Source: an uncultured Myxococcales bacterium (GTDB lineage Bacteria; Myxococcota_A; Polyangia; Polyangiales; Polyangiaceae). From it: a DNA stretch of 33,143 bases. This document shows, in pieces, positions 1 through 8,305 of this stretch (positions are counted from its first letter, which is position 1; each line of letters starts with the position of its first letter). Below the pieces are notes generated by a model. That model was not told the DNA's origin, ran no database searches, and worked only from the letters and a program-made list of their open reading frames with translations. Location of the stretch: the NCBI GenBank assembly GCA_937872925.1, contig CALMUT010000001.1:1-33143 (forward strand), in the 5' to 3' direction. A program made the position numbers and the translations under genes.

Positions 1-16
1 GTCCGGATCTGTGGGA

Positions 17-42
17 GGCCTGGGCGGGCAACCGCCCAGGCC
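17..42. repeat. Perfect GC-rich hairpin downstream of hepT
   Basis: An 11-bp perfect inverted repeat closes on a GCAA (GNRA-type) tetraloop. It lies about 90 bases past the hepT stop on the minus strand. No T-run follows it on either strand, so it is not a canonical intrinsic terminator. A second, weaker structured segment follows at about 80-118, with CCACCCA/TGGGTGG arms around CGTGC/GCACG arms. The 1-131 stretch holds no coding region I can support. The hairpins could be a transcript 3' end or part of a structured RNA cut by the window edge. I could not match them to a known RNA family. Confidence 0.4.
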
Positions 43-131
43 CACCCGAGCGGCGCGAGCGCGCACTGTGCCAGTCCTCCCACCCAGGGCCGTGCGGGCG
101 CACGCGGGTTGGGTGGCGGCGCGCTTCGCCC

Positions 132-554
132 TCAGCGCTCCGCGAGGAACGCAGCGACCTCCCGCGCAAAAGCGGACAAGTCGCTGACACCGTGAGTGGC
201 GGCGGCGTACACCATCCCTGCGTTGACGCCGGAGTAGCCGTGCACGACGACGTTGCGCAGACCGACGGCCTTGCAGAGTGCCTCGGAAGTGCTGGGATCG
301 ATCACGGCATGCTCCGCAAGCCTGCGGAATCCTTCCGCAAGAGTTCGCGCGGCGGTCCAGCCCTCGTCCGCAATGATGTGGCCGGCGATGTCGGCGCAGG
401 TCTGGACGGCAAGCATCAGATTGAAGCTGACCAGGTCCAGTGCGTCGGCGTCGGCCGCGAGCGCGTCCGCGCTGCTTGGGCAATGGCGCTCCGCACGCGC
501 GATGCGGTCCGAGAGCTCCACTAGTTTCGCAGCAACGAGATCTCTATTGACCAC
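132..554 (-). CDS. hepT: HepT-like toxin (HEPN ribonuclease family)
   Basis: This 140-residue, mostly helical protein carries the HEPN/HepT signature R-x4-H-x-Y at R100, H105 and Y107 (RNVVVHGY). In characterised HepT toxins that motif forms the RNase active site. The start is a GTG placed directly after the TAG stop of the upstream nucleotidyltransferase gene, with no gap, so translation is probably coupled. The order antitoxin then toxin, and the type VII toxin-antitoxin mechanism known for MntA/HepT (the antitoxin AMPylates the toxin tyrosine), fit this pair well. Family and active-site residues are seen directly. Activity in this host is inferred. Confidence 0.9.
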   Translation of the reverse strand: MVNRDLVAAKLVELSDRIARAERHCPSSADALAADADALDLVSFNLMLAVQTCADIAGHIIADEGWTAARTLAEGFRRLAEHAVIDPSTSEALCKAVGLRNVVVHGYSGVNAGMVYAAATHGVSDLSAFAREVAAFLAER

Positions 555-953
555 CTAGACGCCCTTTTCGGCGACGCGGCGCAGAAAGCTATCCCGCATC
601 TTGGTGAACCATGGTCGGTCTGTTTCCAGATCGATCAACACTCGAGTCCTCCAGGCCGACGCGGTGCCGAAGGGGCACTCGTGGACAAGTTCGCCCTCGT
701 TGATGACTTGGGAAAGCAAGGGAATGGACGCGTCCGAGAGGGGGACCAGGTCGACCTCGAGCGAAACTGCGTCCCTCAACTCCGCCGAAATGGCAAGTAG
801 GTCCGCCCCCGGAGCTGTCAGCACCGCGAGGTCCACATCCGAGTCGGGCCGGTGCGTGCCTCGGACGCGCGACCCGAAAAGGAGCGCCAGTCGCACGTCG
901 CTTCGCCCAGCGAGAGCGCTGCGTAGCGCGGCGAGCAATGTCGGCTTGTCCAT
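555..953 (-). CDS. mntA: MntA-like minimal nucleotidyltransferase antitoxin
   Basis: This 132-residue protein has the nucleotidyltransferase motif GS-x10-DxD (G27, S28, D39, D41). It has the short length typical of minimal nucleotidyltransferase (MNT) proteins. In established MntA/HepT systems the MNT protein transfers AMP from ATP onto the HEPN toxin and silences it. The ATG start at 951-953 is preceded by a weak GAAGG that touches the start codon. The stop abuts the hepT start exactly. The last 50 residues carry no further motif I recognise. The gene lies 101 bases downstream of the HEAT-repeat gene on the same strand, so readthrough from it is possible. Confidence 0.9.
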   Translation of the reverse strand: MDKPTLLAALRSALAGRSDVRLALLFGSRVRGTHRPDSDVDLAVLTAPGADLLAISAELRDAVSLEVDLVPLSDASIPLLSQVINEGELVHECPFGTASAWRTRVLIDLETDRPWFTKMRDSFLRRVAEKGV

Positions 954-1054
954 CCTTCAGGAAGCATAACGTGCGGTGGCCGCGGGTTCCAAGGAAGGTC
1001 CGGCTTTTGCCACTCTGGTTCCCATTCCCGCGAGGCAGTAGGCGCCGCGCCGCA

Positions 1055-4000
1055 TTAGCGTTTTGTGGCCTGCTTCTTCTTGGGTTGCGGCGGAAATACG
1101 AAGGCGGCGGCGCCCGCGACGAGGGGGTCGGGGTCGGCGGCGTAGTGCTGCAGGCGTGCTCTGCGCTGTTGAGACCAACCGCGCTTGGGGCGGCTGGCGG
1201 CGCTCAGCGCAGCGAGTCCGAGCCGCCGCACGCGCGCGTCGGCGTGGTCGCCTAGTGACGCCTCCAGCTGACTCGGATGCACGCAGCGCGCGATGGCGCC
1301 CAGTGCTGCCGTCATGGTGTCGAAGTGCAGCAAGCGCTTGTCTGAGAGTTCCAAGAACAACGCGGCAAGCTCGCTGTATCCCAAGAAGCTACCGGCGAGA
1401 GTGACACGCTGCGGGGTGAGCAGCGGATCGGCGGCCATGGCGGCTGCGAGCGCCTTGCCCACCTTCGCCACGTGTTTCGGTGCGTAGGGGCCGAGATGGT
1501 TCGGGAGGATCTGCAGCAGCGCCTGCAGCCGCCGGCGCTTTTCGAATAGCGAAGTCAGCATCGCGACGACGTCTGGCGCCTCTTTGGGCAGCATGCGGCG
1601 CAGCACCGCGGTCAGCGCGATGCCAGCTTCGTCTTCTTTTCCCGTCGCCACCCGCGCCAGACACGCCCGGTACAGCACGCGCTCCGTGTCTCTTAGCGGA
1701 AGAAAAGCTGCTTGCTGCAGCAACGCCAGGCGGGCCTCGGGTTCCGGTCGCTCCAGCAGGCGCACCACCAGGCCCGTGACGCGCCGCTCTTGCGCATCGT
1801 TCAGACGGCCGAGGGGGATCTCTGTGATGCGCGACGCCACCACCCAGTCCGGGTCGTCGAGAGCCTCTTCGAACGCCGTCCAGGACTGTTCGTGGTGCAG
1901 GTGATCCCACAGCGCACGCAGGAGCGCGATGCGCACGTCGCGATGCAGCTCCTTGCGATCATACGCGATCAACGCGGCGTAGCCCGGCGCGCCACCCAGC
2001 TCACCCAACAGCCGAATCACTTCCTTGGCCACGGTGACCTTCTTCATCGACACCGTCGAAAGCCGCTTCACGACTGCTTCGGGTGGCATCTCCGACAGCA
2101 CCTTGCGCAGCGAGTAGATGGCGTAGCGCGCGCGATCGTCCCCCAAACACTCGATCAGCACCGGCAGACTCACGTCCCCGTCCAGCTTGGGCAGCGCACG
2201 GATCACCATCTCGCGCACCGGCGGTCGTGGATCGGCCGCAAAGGGCAGCAGGGCGTCTCGTGGCGCGAAGGACAGCTGCGCGAGGGTCCCGATGCAGCTG
2301 CGCAGAGTCGGCACGTCGCGCTCTTCATCTTGGAGCACGCCGGTCAGCGCCGCCGCATGCCGCGCTTGTTGCGCGCCGGTCCAGGTGCCGTAGCCCGCGT
2401 CGAAGCTCACGACCCAGTGCGTGCGACCGCTGGCGAAGCGCCCGCGCATCTTCTTGTCCTCCAAGAAGCCGTCGAGCAAGTCCTGGCGGCGCGTCGCCAG
2501 GTGGAATGCCACGCTTGGTACGAAGACGAAGCTGGGGTCGGACTGCAGCAGCTGCGGCGCGAGGGCAACGAAGCGCTCCGGCGCGTGGGTCCTTAGCAAC
2601 GAAAGCGCGCTGTGTGCCACGAGCACGAACGGCAACTCCGTGGCCAGGCGCTCCAAGGCAGTGAGCAGCGGCGGCAGTTGCGCCAGGCGCTTGCCAAAGC
2701 CAGTGGCGAGCCAGATCAACGCGGCGGCCCGCTCCTTCTTGGCCCACTGCTCACACAGGGTCGCGATGGCGGGCGCCAGCGCTTCGACCTCCTTGGGCAG
2801 CAGGCCGTCGGCAATGCCATAGCTCGACAGGTTCCCGCGCAGTCGCAGCAGCTTGGTCAGCCACTGTGCAGCCCACGGCGGGTCGACGCGGAATAGCCGC
2901 ACGATCAAGCGCTCGATGGCCGCAGACGTTGCCGAAGATAGGTCGGCCGCATCCAGCGCATCTTGCACGGCGCGCCCCAACGCATGGGTCAGCTGCGCAT
3001 CGAAGCAGCGCTGGGGCAGGGCGGCGAGGGTGTCGAACATCGCCAGGCGCACCGGATCTTGTTCGAACTTGCGCTCGAGCACCGCGCTGACGGCGGCTTC
3101 GGTGTCGACGGGGTGGAACTGTGGCACGGCCAGCAGGGACCGCAGTGCGTCCGCGCGCACGTCGCCTTCGGGGTGCCCAAGCCACGGCGCGAGGGCACCC
3201 TTTGCTTCGTCGAAGCGTAGGTAACGCGCGTAGCGCATGCGCTCCGGCGCGCGGGTCGCGAGGTACGGCACGTCCTGCACGTGGCGTCGCGCTTCGAGCT
3301 GCCGCAGGTCGTCTGGCAGGGACTCCAGCAGCGTGTGTGCAATCACGCCGTGGGTGTCCTGCGCCGCCGCGCTCCAGCGCTGATAGGCGCGCCGCCGCTG
3401 CACTTTTTGATCGCCGTCCGGCGCCACGTGGCGAAACAAGAAGCCGCCCCAGGTCCCGCGCCCACGCGCCAGGAATGTATCGATGACGATGCGCCGCTCG
3501 TCTTCGGAGAGCCGCAAGAACCAACGCCGCGCCCGCTTGCCATCACTGAGTGTTGCGTAAGCGTTTTCGATCAAGTACTCCAAGCGTTCGGCGCCCAAGC
3601 GATGCACCGCTTTGTCGAACCGCACCAAGCCAAAGGCGCCCGGCGGCGGGACCGGGCGAGCGGTCCGATGCAGCCGCTGCAGCAGGTCGAAGGTCGCTTG
3701 GGGCTGTCGTCGCAGGAGCTGCCGCAGCGCTTCGGACAACCAGTGCTTGGGTTCGTCCCCGCTCGTGAGCAGCGTTTCCAACAGGCCCAGCGCTGCCTGG
3801 GGGGCGCGCTCACACAGCGGCGTGAGCAGGCCTCCGAGCTGGTAGCGCAGGCGAAAATCCGAGGTGCCCCGCGCCGAAACTTCCGCCGCCATGTGCTCGG
3901 CGACGCTGGCTGCATGCCAGGTAGCCAGCCGCCGCAGTCCGTCCGGCCCCAGCGAGCCCAGCGCCTGACCCATTTGCGCGCGCACAAACGACTCGGACGC

Positions 4001-4447
4001 AAACGCAAGCAAATCGAGGGTGCGGCCGTCCGGCGCGGGCTCCGCAAGCGCGCGCTGCAACAGCGCCTCGACCGGGGCGTAGCGCCGCGCCCGCGCCAGC
4101 CGCATGCACAGCGCGGTACGTGCGCGGCCCCGGGCCAGCGCGTCGAGCGCTTCTCCCGCTCGGGCATCATCGCAGGTCGCGCGTACGCGTTTGGCGGCGC
4201 GCCGGCGCAGCGTGCGGGAGGGATCCGCCAGAGCCGTCAGCACGCCGTCCGCGTCGCCGCTGCCGAAGCCCGAGGCCAGCGCCAGACTGCGTGTATACAC
4301 GTCGTCGCTTTGGCGCAGACCCTGCACCAGTTCGCGTGCGTGCGCGTCGCCCTCGCGCGCGCGTCGCCCCGGCCCCCCGGCACGTTGCATGCGCTGCCGA
4401 TGATCGAGCGGGGCGACTTCCGCGAGCCACTTGCCGACTAGATTCAT
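1055..4447 (-). CDS. Large HEAT-repeat protein
   Basis: This 1130-residue protein is built almost entirely of amphipathic helix pairs rich in Leu, Ala and Arg. Recurrent HEAT-type units are clearest at about residues 760-900, where the pattern PPVREMVIRALPKL-like is followed by a second helix (for example VSLPVLIECLGDD). The fold is an alpha-solenoid used as a protein-binding scaffold. I see no signal peptide, membrane segment, nuclease or ATPase motif, so it is probably cytoplasmic. It ends in a lysine-rich tail (PKKKQATKR). No enzymatic role can be assigned. It is transcribed away from acnA and towards the MntA/HepT pair. The ATG start has no convincing ribosome binding site. Confidence 0.8.
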   Translation of the reverse strand: MNLVGKWLAEVAPLDHRQRMQRAGGPGRRAREGDAHARELVQGLRQSDDVYTRSLALASGFGSGDADGVLTALADPSRTLRRRAAKRVRATCDDARAGEALDALARGRARTALCMRLARARRYAPVEALLQRALAEPAPDGRTLDLLAFASESFVRAQMGQALGSLGPDGLRRLATWHAASVAEHMAAEVSARGTSDFRLRYQLGGLLTPLCERAPQAALGLLETLLTSGDEPKHWLSEALRQLLRRQPQATFDLLQRLHRTARPVPPPGAFGLVRFDKAVHRLGAERLEYLIENAYATLSDGKRARRWFLRLSEDERRIVIDTFLARGRGTWGGFLFRHVAPDGDQKVQRRRAYQRWSAAAQDTHGVIAHTLLESLPDDLRQLEARRHVQDVPYLATRAPERMRYARYLRFDEAKGALAPWLGHPEGDVRADALRSLLAVPQFHPVDTEAAVSAVLERKFEQDPVRLAMFDTLAALPQRCFDAQLTHALGRAVQDALDAADLSSATSAAIERLIVRLFRVDPPWAAQWLTKLLRLRGNLSSYGIADGLLPKEVEALAPAIATLCEQWAKKERAAALIWLATGFGKRLAQLPPLLTALERLATELPFVLVAHSALSLLRTHAPERFVALAPQLLQSDPSFVFVPSVAFHLATRRQDLLDGFLEDKKMRGRFASGRTHWVVSFDAGYGTWTGAQQARHAAALTGVLQDEERDVPTLRSCIGTLAQLSFAPRDALLPFAADPRPPVREMVIRALPKLDGDVSLPVLIECLGDDRARYAIYSLRKVLSEMPPEAVVKRLSTVSMKKVTVAKEVIRLLGELGGAPGYAALIAYDRKELHRDVRIALLRALWDHLHHEQSWTAFEEALDDPDWVVASRITEIPLGRLNDAQERRVTGLVVRLLERPEPEARLALLQQAAFLPLRDTERVLYRACLARVATGKEDEAGIALTAVLRRMLPKEAPDVVAMLTSLFEKRRRLQALLQILPNHLGPYAPKHVAKVGKALAAAMAADPLLTPQRVTLAGSFLGYSELAALFLELSDKRLLHFDTMTAALGAIARCVHPSQLEASLGDHADARVRRLGLAALSAASRPKRGWSQQRRARLQHYAADPDPLVAGAAAFVFPPQPKKKQATKR

Positions 4448-4622
4448 GGTATGAGAGCGTATCAGCCCAGACGCCGCGCGGGCCTTGGCATCGCCGCGGT
4501 GCCCCTGCGCAGGACCCCCGGGCCACGCCGCAGGTTTTTGGGCAGGAAATTACGTGCATTGCGCCGTTTTGGCGTCCTTGTTACGTCAGCGTCGCCGCGC
4601 CTTGCGGCAGAAAGCCGAAAGC

Positions 4623-7313
4623 ATGACCGACCGCAGCCTCGACTCCTTCTCGACCCGCTCCTCCCTCGAAGTAAACGGCAAGAAGCTCAACTACTTCTCC
4701 TTGCCCAAGCTCCAGGAGAAGACCGGCAAGAACGTACAGCGCCTGCCCTACAGCTTGCGCATCTTGCTCGAGAACTTGCTGCGCAACGAAGACGGCCGGG
4801 CTGTCGAAAAAAGCGCCATCGACCAGCTGTTGAACTGGAACCCCAAGGCCGCGCCGGACAACGAGATCGCATTCCACCCCGCACGGGTGGTGCTGCAGGA
4901 CTTCACCGGCGTGCCTGCCGTGGTGGATCTCGCCGCCATGCGCGACGCCATGGCGGCCATGGGTGGCGATCCCAACAAGATCAACCCGCTCTTCCCCAGC
5001 GAGCTCGTCATCGATCACTCCGTGCAGATCGACAACTTCGGAAGCGTCGACGCGCTGGTGAGAAATACCGAGCGCGAGTACGAACGCAATATTGAGCGCT
5101 ACGCGCTTTTGCGTTGGGCTCAGGGCGCGTTCAAGAACTTCCAGGTCGTGCCGCCCAGCACGGGGATCGTGCACCAGGTCAACCTGGAGAAGCTCGCTCG
5201 CGTCATCTTCGACGCCGACGGCATGGCGTATCCGGACACGCTGGTGGGCACGGACAGCCACACCACCATGATCAACGGCATTGGCGTGCTGGGTTGGGGC
5301 GTGGGCGGCATCGAAGCCGAAGCCGCCATGCTCGGTCAGCCTATCAACCTCTTGGTGCCTCAAGTCGTTGGTTTCAAGCTGCACGGTAGCTTGCCCGAGG
5401 GCGCGACGGCCACGGACTTGGTACTGACCATCACGCGCCTATTGCGCGACAAAGGCGTCGTCGGAAAGTTCGTGGAGTTCTACGGCGACGGTCTGGCCAG
5501 CTTGCCGCTGGCGAACCGCGCCACCATCAGCAACATGAGCCCGGAGTTCGGCTCCACCTGCGCCATCTTCCCCATCGACGACGAGACACTGCGTTACGTA
5601 CGGCTCACGGGCCGCGGGGAAGAAAGCGCCAAGCTGATCGAGGCCTACGCCAAGGCCCAGGGTTTGTTCTGGACGAAGGGCCAGCCGGATCCCGAGTTCA
5701 CCGACACCCTGTCGCTGGATCTCGGCACCGTGGAGCCGACGCTGTCCGGACCCAAGCGCCCCCAAGACAAGATCTTGCTCAAAGACATCAAGCCCACATT
5801 CGCCAAGAACCTCGCGGAGCTGCGTGGCGCCGCAAAAAGCAAAGGCGAGCTCAAAGGCAGCGTGCCCGTCGAGCTGGACGGACAGAAGTTTGACCTCAAA
5901 GATGGCGCCGTCGTCATCGCCGCCATCACCAGCTGCACCAACACCAGCAACCCCTACGTGATGATCGCCGCCGGCCTCGTTGCACGCAACGCGCGCAAAC
6001 GTGGCCTTTCGCCGAAGCCCTGGGTGAAGACCAGCCTGGCGCCGGGCAGCAAGGTCGTCACGCAGTACCTAAAGAGCAGCGAGTTGCTCGCGGATCTGGA
6101 AGCCCTCAAATTCAACGTCGTCGGCTACGGTTGCACCACTTGCATTGGCAACAGCGGGCCGCTGCCCGACGCCGTGGACGCTGCCATCCGCGAGGGCAAT
6201 CTGATCGCCACCAGCGTGCTGTCCGGCAACCGCAACTTCGAGGGCCGCATCCATCCGCAGGTACGCGGCAATTATCTCGCCAGCCCGCCCTTGGTTGTGG
6301 CTTACGCGTTGGCTGGTCGGATGGACATGGATATCCAGAACGAACCCCTGGGTCAGGACCCGTCCGGCAAAGACGTCTTTCTGAAAGACATCTGGCCCAG
6401 CCCCACGGAAGTTGCGGAAATGGTGCAAAAGCACGTGACCAGCGCCATGTTCACAGAAGAGTACGCGTCCGTCTTCGAAGGCGACGAACGCTGGAAAGAG
6501 ATGCCCGTCCCCAAGGGCAACCGCTTCGCCTGGGATCCAAAGAGCACCTACGTGCGCTTGCCGACCTTCTTCGAAAACATGCCCAAAGAGCCCGCGCCGC
6601 TCAAAGACATCCACGCCGCGCGCGCGCTACTCGTGCTCGGCGACTCCGTCACCACGGACCACATCTCCCCCGCCGGCAGCATTCCCAAAGACGGCGCCGC
6701 CGCGAAATACCTGAATGACAACGGCGTCGCCCAACGCGACTTCAACAGCTTCGGCGCCCGCCGCGGCAACCACGAAGTCATGATGCGCGGCACCTTCGGC
6801 AACGTGCGCCTGAAGAACCTGCTCGCCCCCGGCACCGAAGGCAGCTTCTCGCGCCACTTGCCTTCCGGCACTCAGGGCAGCGTCTACGACGTGAGCATGA
6901 AGTATCAGGGAGAAGGCACTCCGCTGGTCGTGCTAGCCGGCAAAGAATACGGCTCCGGCTCCAGCCGCGACTGGGCCGCCAAAGGCACCTGGATGCTCGG
7001 CATCCAGGCCGTCATCGCCGACAGCTACGAACGCATTCACCGGAGCAACCTGATCGGCATGGGCGTGCTTCCGCTGCAGTACGCAGAGGGCGTGACCCGC
7101 GAGTCCCTGGGCCTCTCCGGCGAAGAAACCTTCGAAATCACCGGCGTCACCACGCTCAAGCCCGGCAAGACCGTGCAAGTCGTCGCGAAAAGCGCCGACG
7201 GCAAAGAGACGAAATTCGACGCGCTGGCGCGGATCGATACGAGCATGGAGCTCGACTATTATCGGCACGGCGGCATTTTGCAGTACGTGCTCAGGCAGCT
7301 GTTGGCGGGGTAG
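4623..7313 (+). CDS. acnA: Aconitate hydratase A (896 aa)
   Basis: AcnA isomerises citrate to isocitrate in the TCA cycle with a [4Fe-4S] cluster. The cluster ligands are visible: Cys438 in SCTNTSNP, and Cys504 and Cys507 in GYGCTTCIGNSG, which match 435/501/504 of the E. coli enzyme. Other family blocks are DSHTTMINGIGVLGWGVGG and the C-terminal swivel-domain GSGSSRDWAAKG. The frame is open from 4485, but I chose the ATG at 4623 because the protein then starts like the family (MTDRSLDSFSTRSSLEVNGK) and has the usual length, near 890-900 residues. The 175-bp divergent gap to the HEAT gene must hold both promoters, but I see no strong consensus there. The gene is followed by a long inverted repeat. 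Confidence 0.97.
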   Translation: MTDRSLDSFSTRSSLEVNGKKLNYFSLPKLQEKTGKNVQRLPYSLRILLENLLRNEDGRAVEKSAIDQLLNWNPKAAPDNEIAFHPARVVLQDFTGVPAVVDLAAMRDAMAAMGGDPNKINPLFPSELVIDHSVQIDNFGSVDALVRNTEREYERNIERYALLRWAQGAFKNFQVVPPSTGIVHQVNLEKLARVIFDADGMAYPDTLVGTDSHTTMINGIGVLGWGVGGIEAEAAMLGQPINLLVPQVVGFKLHGSLPEGATATDLVLTITRLLRDKGVVGKFVEFYGDGLASLPLANRATISNMSPEFGSTCAIFPIDDETLRYVRLTGRGEESAKLIEAYAKAQGLFWTKGQPDPEFTDTLSLDLGTVEPTLSGPKRPQDKILLKDIKPTFAKNLAELRGAAKSKGELKGSVPVELDGQKFDLKDGAVVIAAITSCTNTSNPYVMIAAGLVARNARKRGLSPKPWVKTSLAPGSKVVTQYLKSSELLADLEALKFNVVGYGCTTCIGNSGPLPDAVDAAIREGNLIATSVLSGNRNFEGRIHPQVRGNYLASPPLVVAYALAGRMDMDIQNEPLGQDPSGKDVFLKDIWPSPTEVAEMVQKHVTSAMFTEEYASVFEGDERWKEMPVPKGNRFAWDPKSTYVRLPTFFENMPKEPAPLKDIHAARALLVLGDSVTTDHISPAGSIPKDGAAAKYLNDNGVAQRDFNSFGARRGNHEVMMRGTFGNVRLKNLLAPGTEGSFSRHLPSGTQGSVYDVSMKYQGEGTPLVVLAGKEYGSGSSRDWAAKGTWMLGIQAVIADSYERIHRSNLIGMGVLPLQYAEGVTRESLGLSGEETFEITGVTTLKPGKTVQVVAKSADGKETKFDALARIDTSMELDYYRHGGILQYVLRQLLAG

Positions 7314-7317
7314 TTCC

Positions 7318-7383
7318 GCGGACGGTACTGGCGGACGCATCGCGCGCTGGCCCGTTAGCGATGCGTCAGTCTCCACCGTCCGC
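7318..7383. terminator. Two-part inverted repeat between convergent genes
   Basis: The outer arms are a perfect 9 bp (7318-7326 with 7375-7383). The inner arms are a perfect 10 bp (7334-7343 with 7358-7367, GACGCATCGC/GCGATGCGTC) around a 14-base loop. The element sits just after the acnA stop, and its inner right arm covers part of the stop codon of the convergent lipoprotein gene. No T-run follows, so it could terminate both transcripts only by structure or with Rho. Confidence 0.55.
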
Positions 7384-8061
7384 TGGGCGCGCGCAGCGAG
7401 CGTTCACTGTTGCACCCGGCCTCTGAATGTCGATGACCGTCTGATGTCGGTGTCCGCCCTTGGTCTGTGTCACGAGCTTGATTCGGTCGCCGGCAATGCT
7501 GAGCAGGGCACGCCTGCAGCCCAAGGTCGAAACTCGAGCTGTGAGCGAGACCTCCCCAGAGCTGTCTTCTGTCACGAGGTAGTCTCGCCGGAGCCGCGCG
7601 CGGTCGAAGAGGGCCAGAAGACAGGTGTAATAGGTGTCAGAGTCGTCAGCCTCACTGTTCACACACCAGGAGGTCTGGCGCTTCTTGCTCCTGAGCTCGA
7701 CAACCACCCGACCGTTTCCGGAAAAGTAGAGATTACCCGTGGCGCGATCCGTCCAAGGGCTAGGTTCGAAGCTTTGAACCAATTCGGCGGCGAGTGGCCC
7801 GGCGTCTAGTCGAGCAAACCAGTGGTCGAGTGACGGCGTGGCCCGGCTGGTTTCTACCTCCGGGTCGAGCGACGGCGTGGCCGCGGTGGCTCCTACTTCC
7901 GAACTCGGTCGCGCTCCATGTTGTGCGCGCGCCAATGAGCCACGCTCCGGGTGAGTACCGGCGGGGGGACGGACCGCCGCGCGGCCGTGGCCGGCGTTCG
8001 CTGCTGCACAACCGCTAAAGGCTAAGGCGGCGGCAAGAACCGTAATGTCTGCAGGCTTCAT
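7366..8061 (-). CDS. Putative lipoprotein, unknown function
   Basis: This 231-residue protein starts at ATG 8061. The longer frame upstream is arginine-rich noise. The N-terminus MKPADITVLAAALAFSGC is a short lipoprotein-type signal peptide with a probable lipidated Cys18. A low-complexity linker contains a duplicated 13-residue unit ending in ATPSLD (about residues 54-79). A folded domain then begins near residue 85, with four cysteines (SWCVN, YTCLL, LGCRR, NARCA) that could form two disulfides in the periplasm. I do not recognise the family. It is convergent with acnA and about 245 bases downstream of the signal-peptidase-like gene on the same strand. Confidence 0.65.
   Translation of the reverse strand: MKPADITVLAAALAFSGCAAANAGHGRAAVRPPAGTHPERGSLARAQHGARPSSEVGATAATPSLDPEVETSRATPSLDHWFARLDAGPLAAELVQSFEPSPWTDRATGNLYFSGNGRVVVELRSKKRQTSWCVNSEADDSDTYYTCLLALFDRARLRRDYLVTEDSSGEVSLTARVSTLGCRRALLSIAGDRIKLVTQTKGGHRHQTVIDIQRPGATVNARCARPADGGD
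7824..7901. repeat. Two 39-bp imperfect tandem copies
   Basis: Two adjacent 39-bp units (7824-7862 and 7863-7901) differ at 7 positions by my count. They encode two in-frame 13-residue copies (EV-x-T-x-x-ATPSLD) in the linker of the lipoprotein. Because the unit length is a multiple of three, copy-number change would only lengthen or shorten the linker. Confidence 0.7.
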
Positions 8062-8305
8062 GAACGGCGGGCCGTCACAAGAGAGCTTGTTCGATCTGTC
8101 GGTCTTCGACAATGACAACGTTGATCCGGCAGCCAAGCGTCGCGCGCGTAGCCTGGTGCGGTGGCCTCGACTTGGTAGTCGGAGTGCGGTTCCACGCTGA
8201 CTAGGACCAGGCCGCACGTGCAGACGAACACTCCTGGCTGCCCGCTGCGATCGTCGTTTGGAAGCTGCCAGCACTCAGGCGAAGCGTTGCGTCACACATC
8301 CCCGC

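Noticed and set aside
3281..4441. Plus-strand frame of 386 codons
   Set aside because: It is antisense to the HEAT-repeat gene, with Arg/Gln-rich noise and no motif.
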